From: Caldifarciminota bacterium | Lineage (GTDB): Bacteria > Hydrothermota > Tepidihabitantia > Tepidihabitantales > Tepidihabitantaceae | NCBI GenBank assembly: GCA_011049385.1 | Contig: DSBX01000225.1 | Location: forward strand, 1-5,767 | Direction: 5' to 3' | Length of the DNA: 5,767 bases | Shown: positions 5,700-5,767 of the stretch, one piece after another | Numbering within the stretch: the stretch's first letter is position 1 | Layout of the letters: each line of letters starts with the position of its first letter | Translations under genes and position numbers: made by a program | Notes under the pieces: generated by a model | What the model was told of the DNA's origin: nothing | What the model saw: only the letters and a program-made list of their open reading frames with translations | Database searches by the model: none

Positions 5700-5767
5700 G
5701 TGCACCCGGATAGCGTCCGGACCGCCGTGTCACGGCGTTTCGGGCTTCAGGTTCTTTTCGATTTCGA
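5700..5767 (+). CDS. Start of an unidentified gene (3' partial)
   Basis: From the GTG at 5700 the frame is open to the window edge and gives 22 residues, MHPDSVRTAVSRRFG followed by LQVLFDF. The start is chosen because the perfect promoter places transcription initiation on it. The peptide has no signal sequence and looks cytoplasmic. It is too short for me to recognise a family. If a longer leader exists, the in-frame GTG at 5727 is another candidate start. Confidence 0.5.
   Translation, partial: MHPDSVRTAVSRRFGLQVLFDF

Noticed and set aside
1..5767. tRNA, rRNA, CRISPR array or insertion sequence
   Set aside because: I saw no tRNA-like cloverleaf, no rRNA core sequence, no evenly spaced direct repeats and no transposase motif.

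Overview
The window reads as a piece of a GC-rich bacterial chromosome from a lineage of the Fibrobacteres-Chlorobi-Bacteroidetes (FCB) type. Three separate reading frames end in the same kind of C-terminal tail (SGRKVM ... DVRHL.PGVYF.R), which resembles the type IX secretion (T9SS) sorting domain. High GC combined with these tails and with CARDB-like modules suggests an uncultured group such as candidate phylum WOR-3. That placement is inference from style, not from a marker gene.

Layout. 1-684 (+) is the 3' part of a secreted LVIVD-repeat beta-propeller protein with a T9SS tail. 704-906 (-) is a tiny, frameshifted remnant holding a signal peptide and the end of another T9SS tail, with its own promoter and Shine-Dalgarno (SD) site. 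1009-2724 (-) encodes a lipoprotein with two Ig/PKD-like domains and a very regular eight-blade PQQ-type beta-propeller. 2828-4090 (+) encodes a major facilitator superfamily (MFS) exporter and is transcribed divergently from the propeller gene. 4138-5547 (+) is a secreted thioredoxin-like protein. 5569-5594 is a strong terminator hairpin. A consensus promoter at 5667-5694 then leads into a gene that starts at 5700 and runs off the window.

The main discovery candidate is the thioredoxin-like gene. It looks broken by an in-frame TGA at 4351-4353, but that TGA sits exactly where the first cysteine of the CxxC active site should be (FWVST-TGA-PSCRAELP). The same frame continues for 397 further codons of well-conserved thioredoxin, CARDB-like and T9SS sequence. 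A hairpin with a G in the apical loop begins a few bases after the TGA, where a bacterial SECIS element belongs. The best reading is one 469-residue selenoprotein (Sec72, UxxC motif) exported and sorted to the cell surface. At least one neighbour, the propeller lipoprotein, uses TGA as a normal stop.

A second theme is transcription. Five promoters can be read by eye; four have a 16-bp spacer and three share the octamer TTGACTCG at the -35. In three of them the -10 box lies only 5-7 bp before the start codon and no useful SD site is present, implying leaderless mRNAs. The two genes with a real leader (the remnant and the selenoprotein) do have SD sites.
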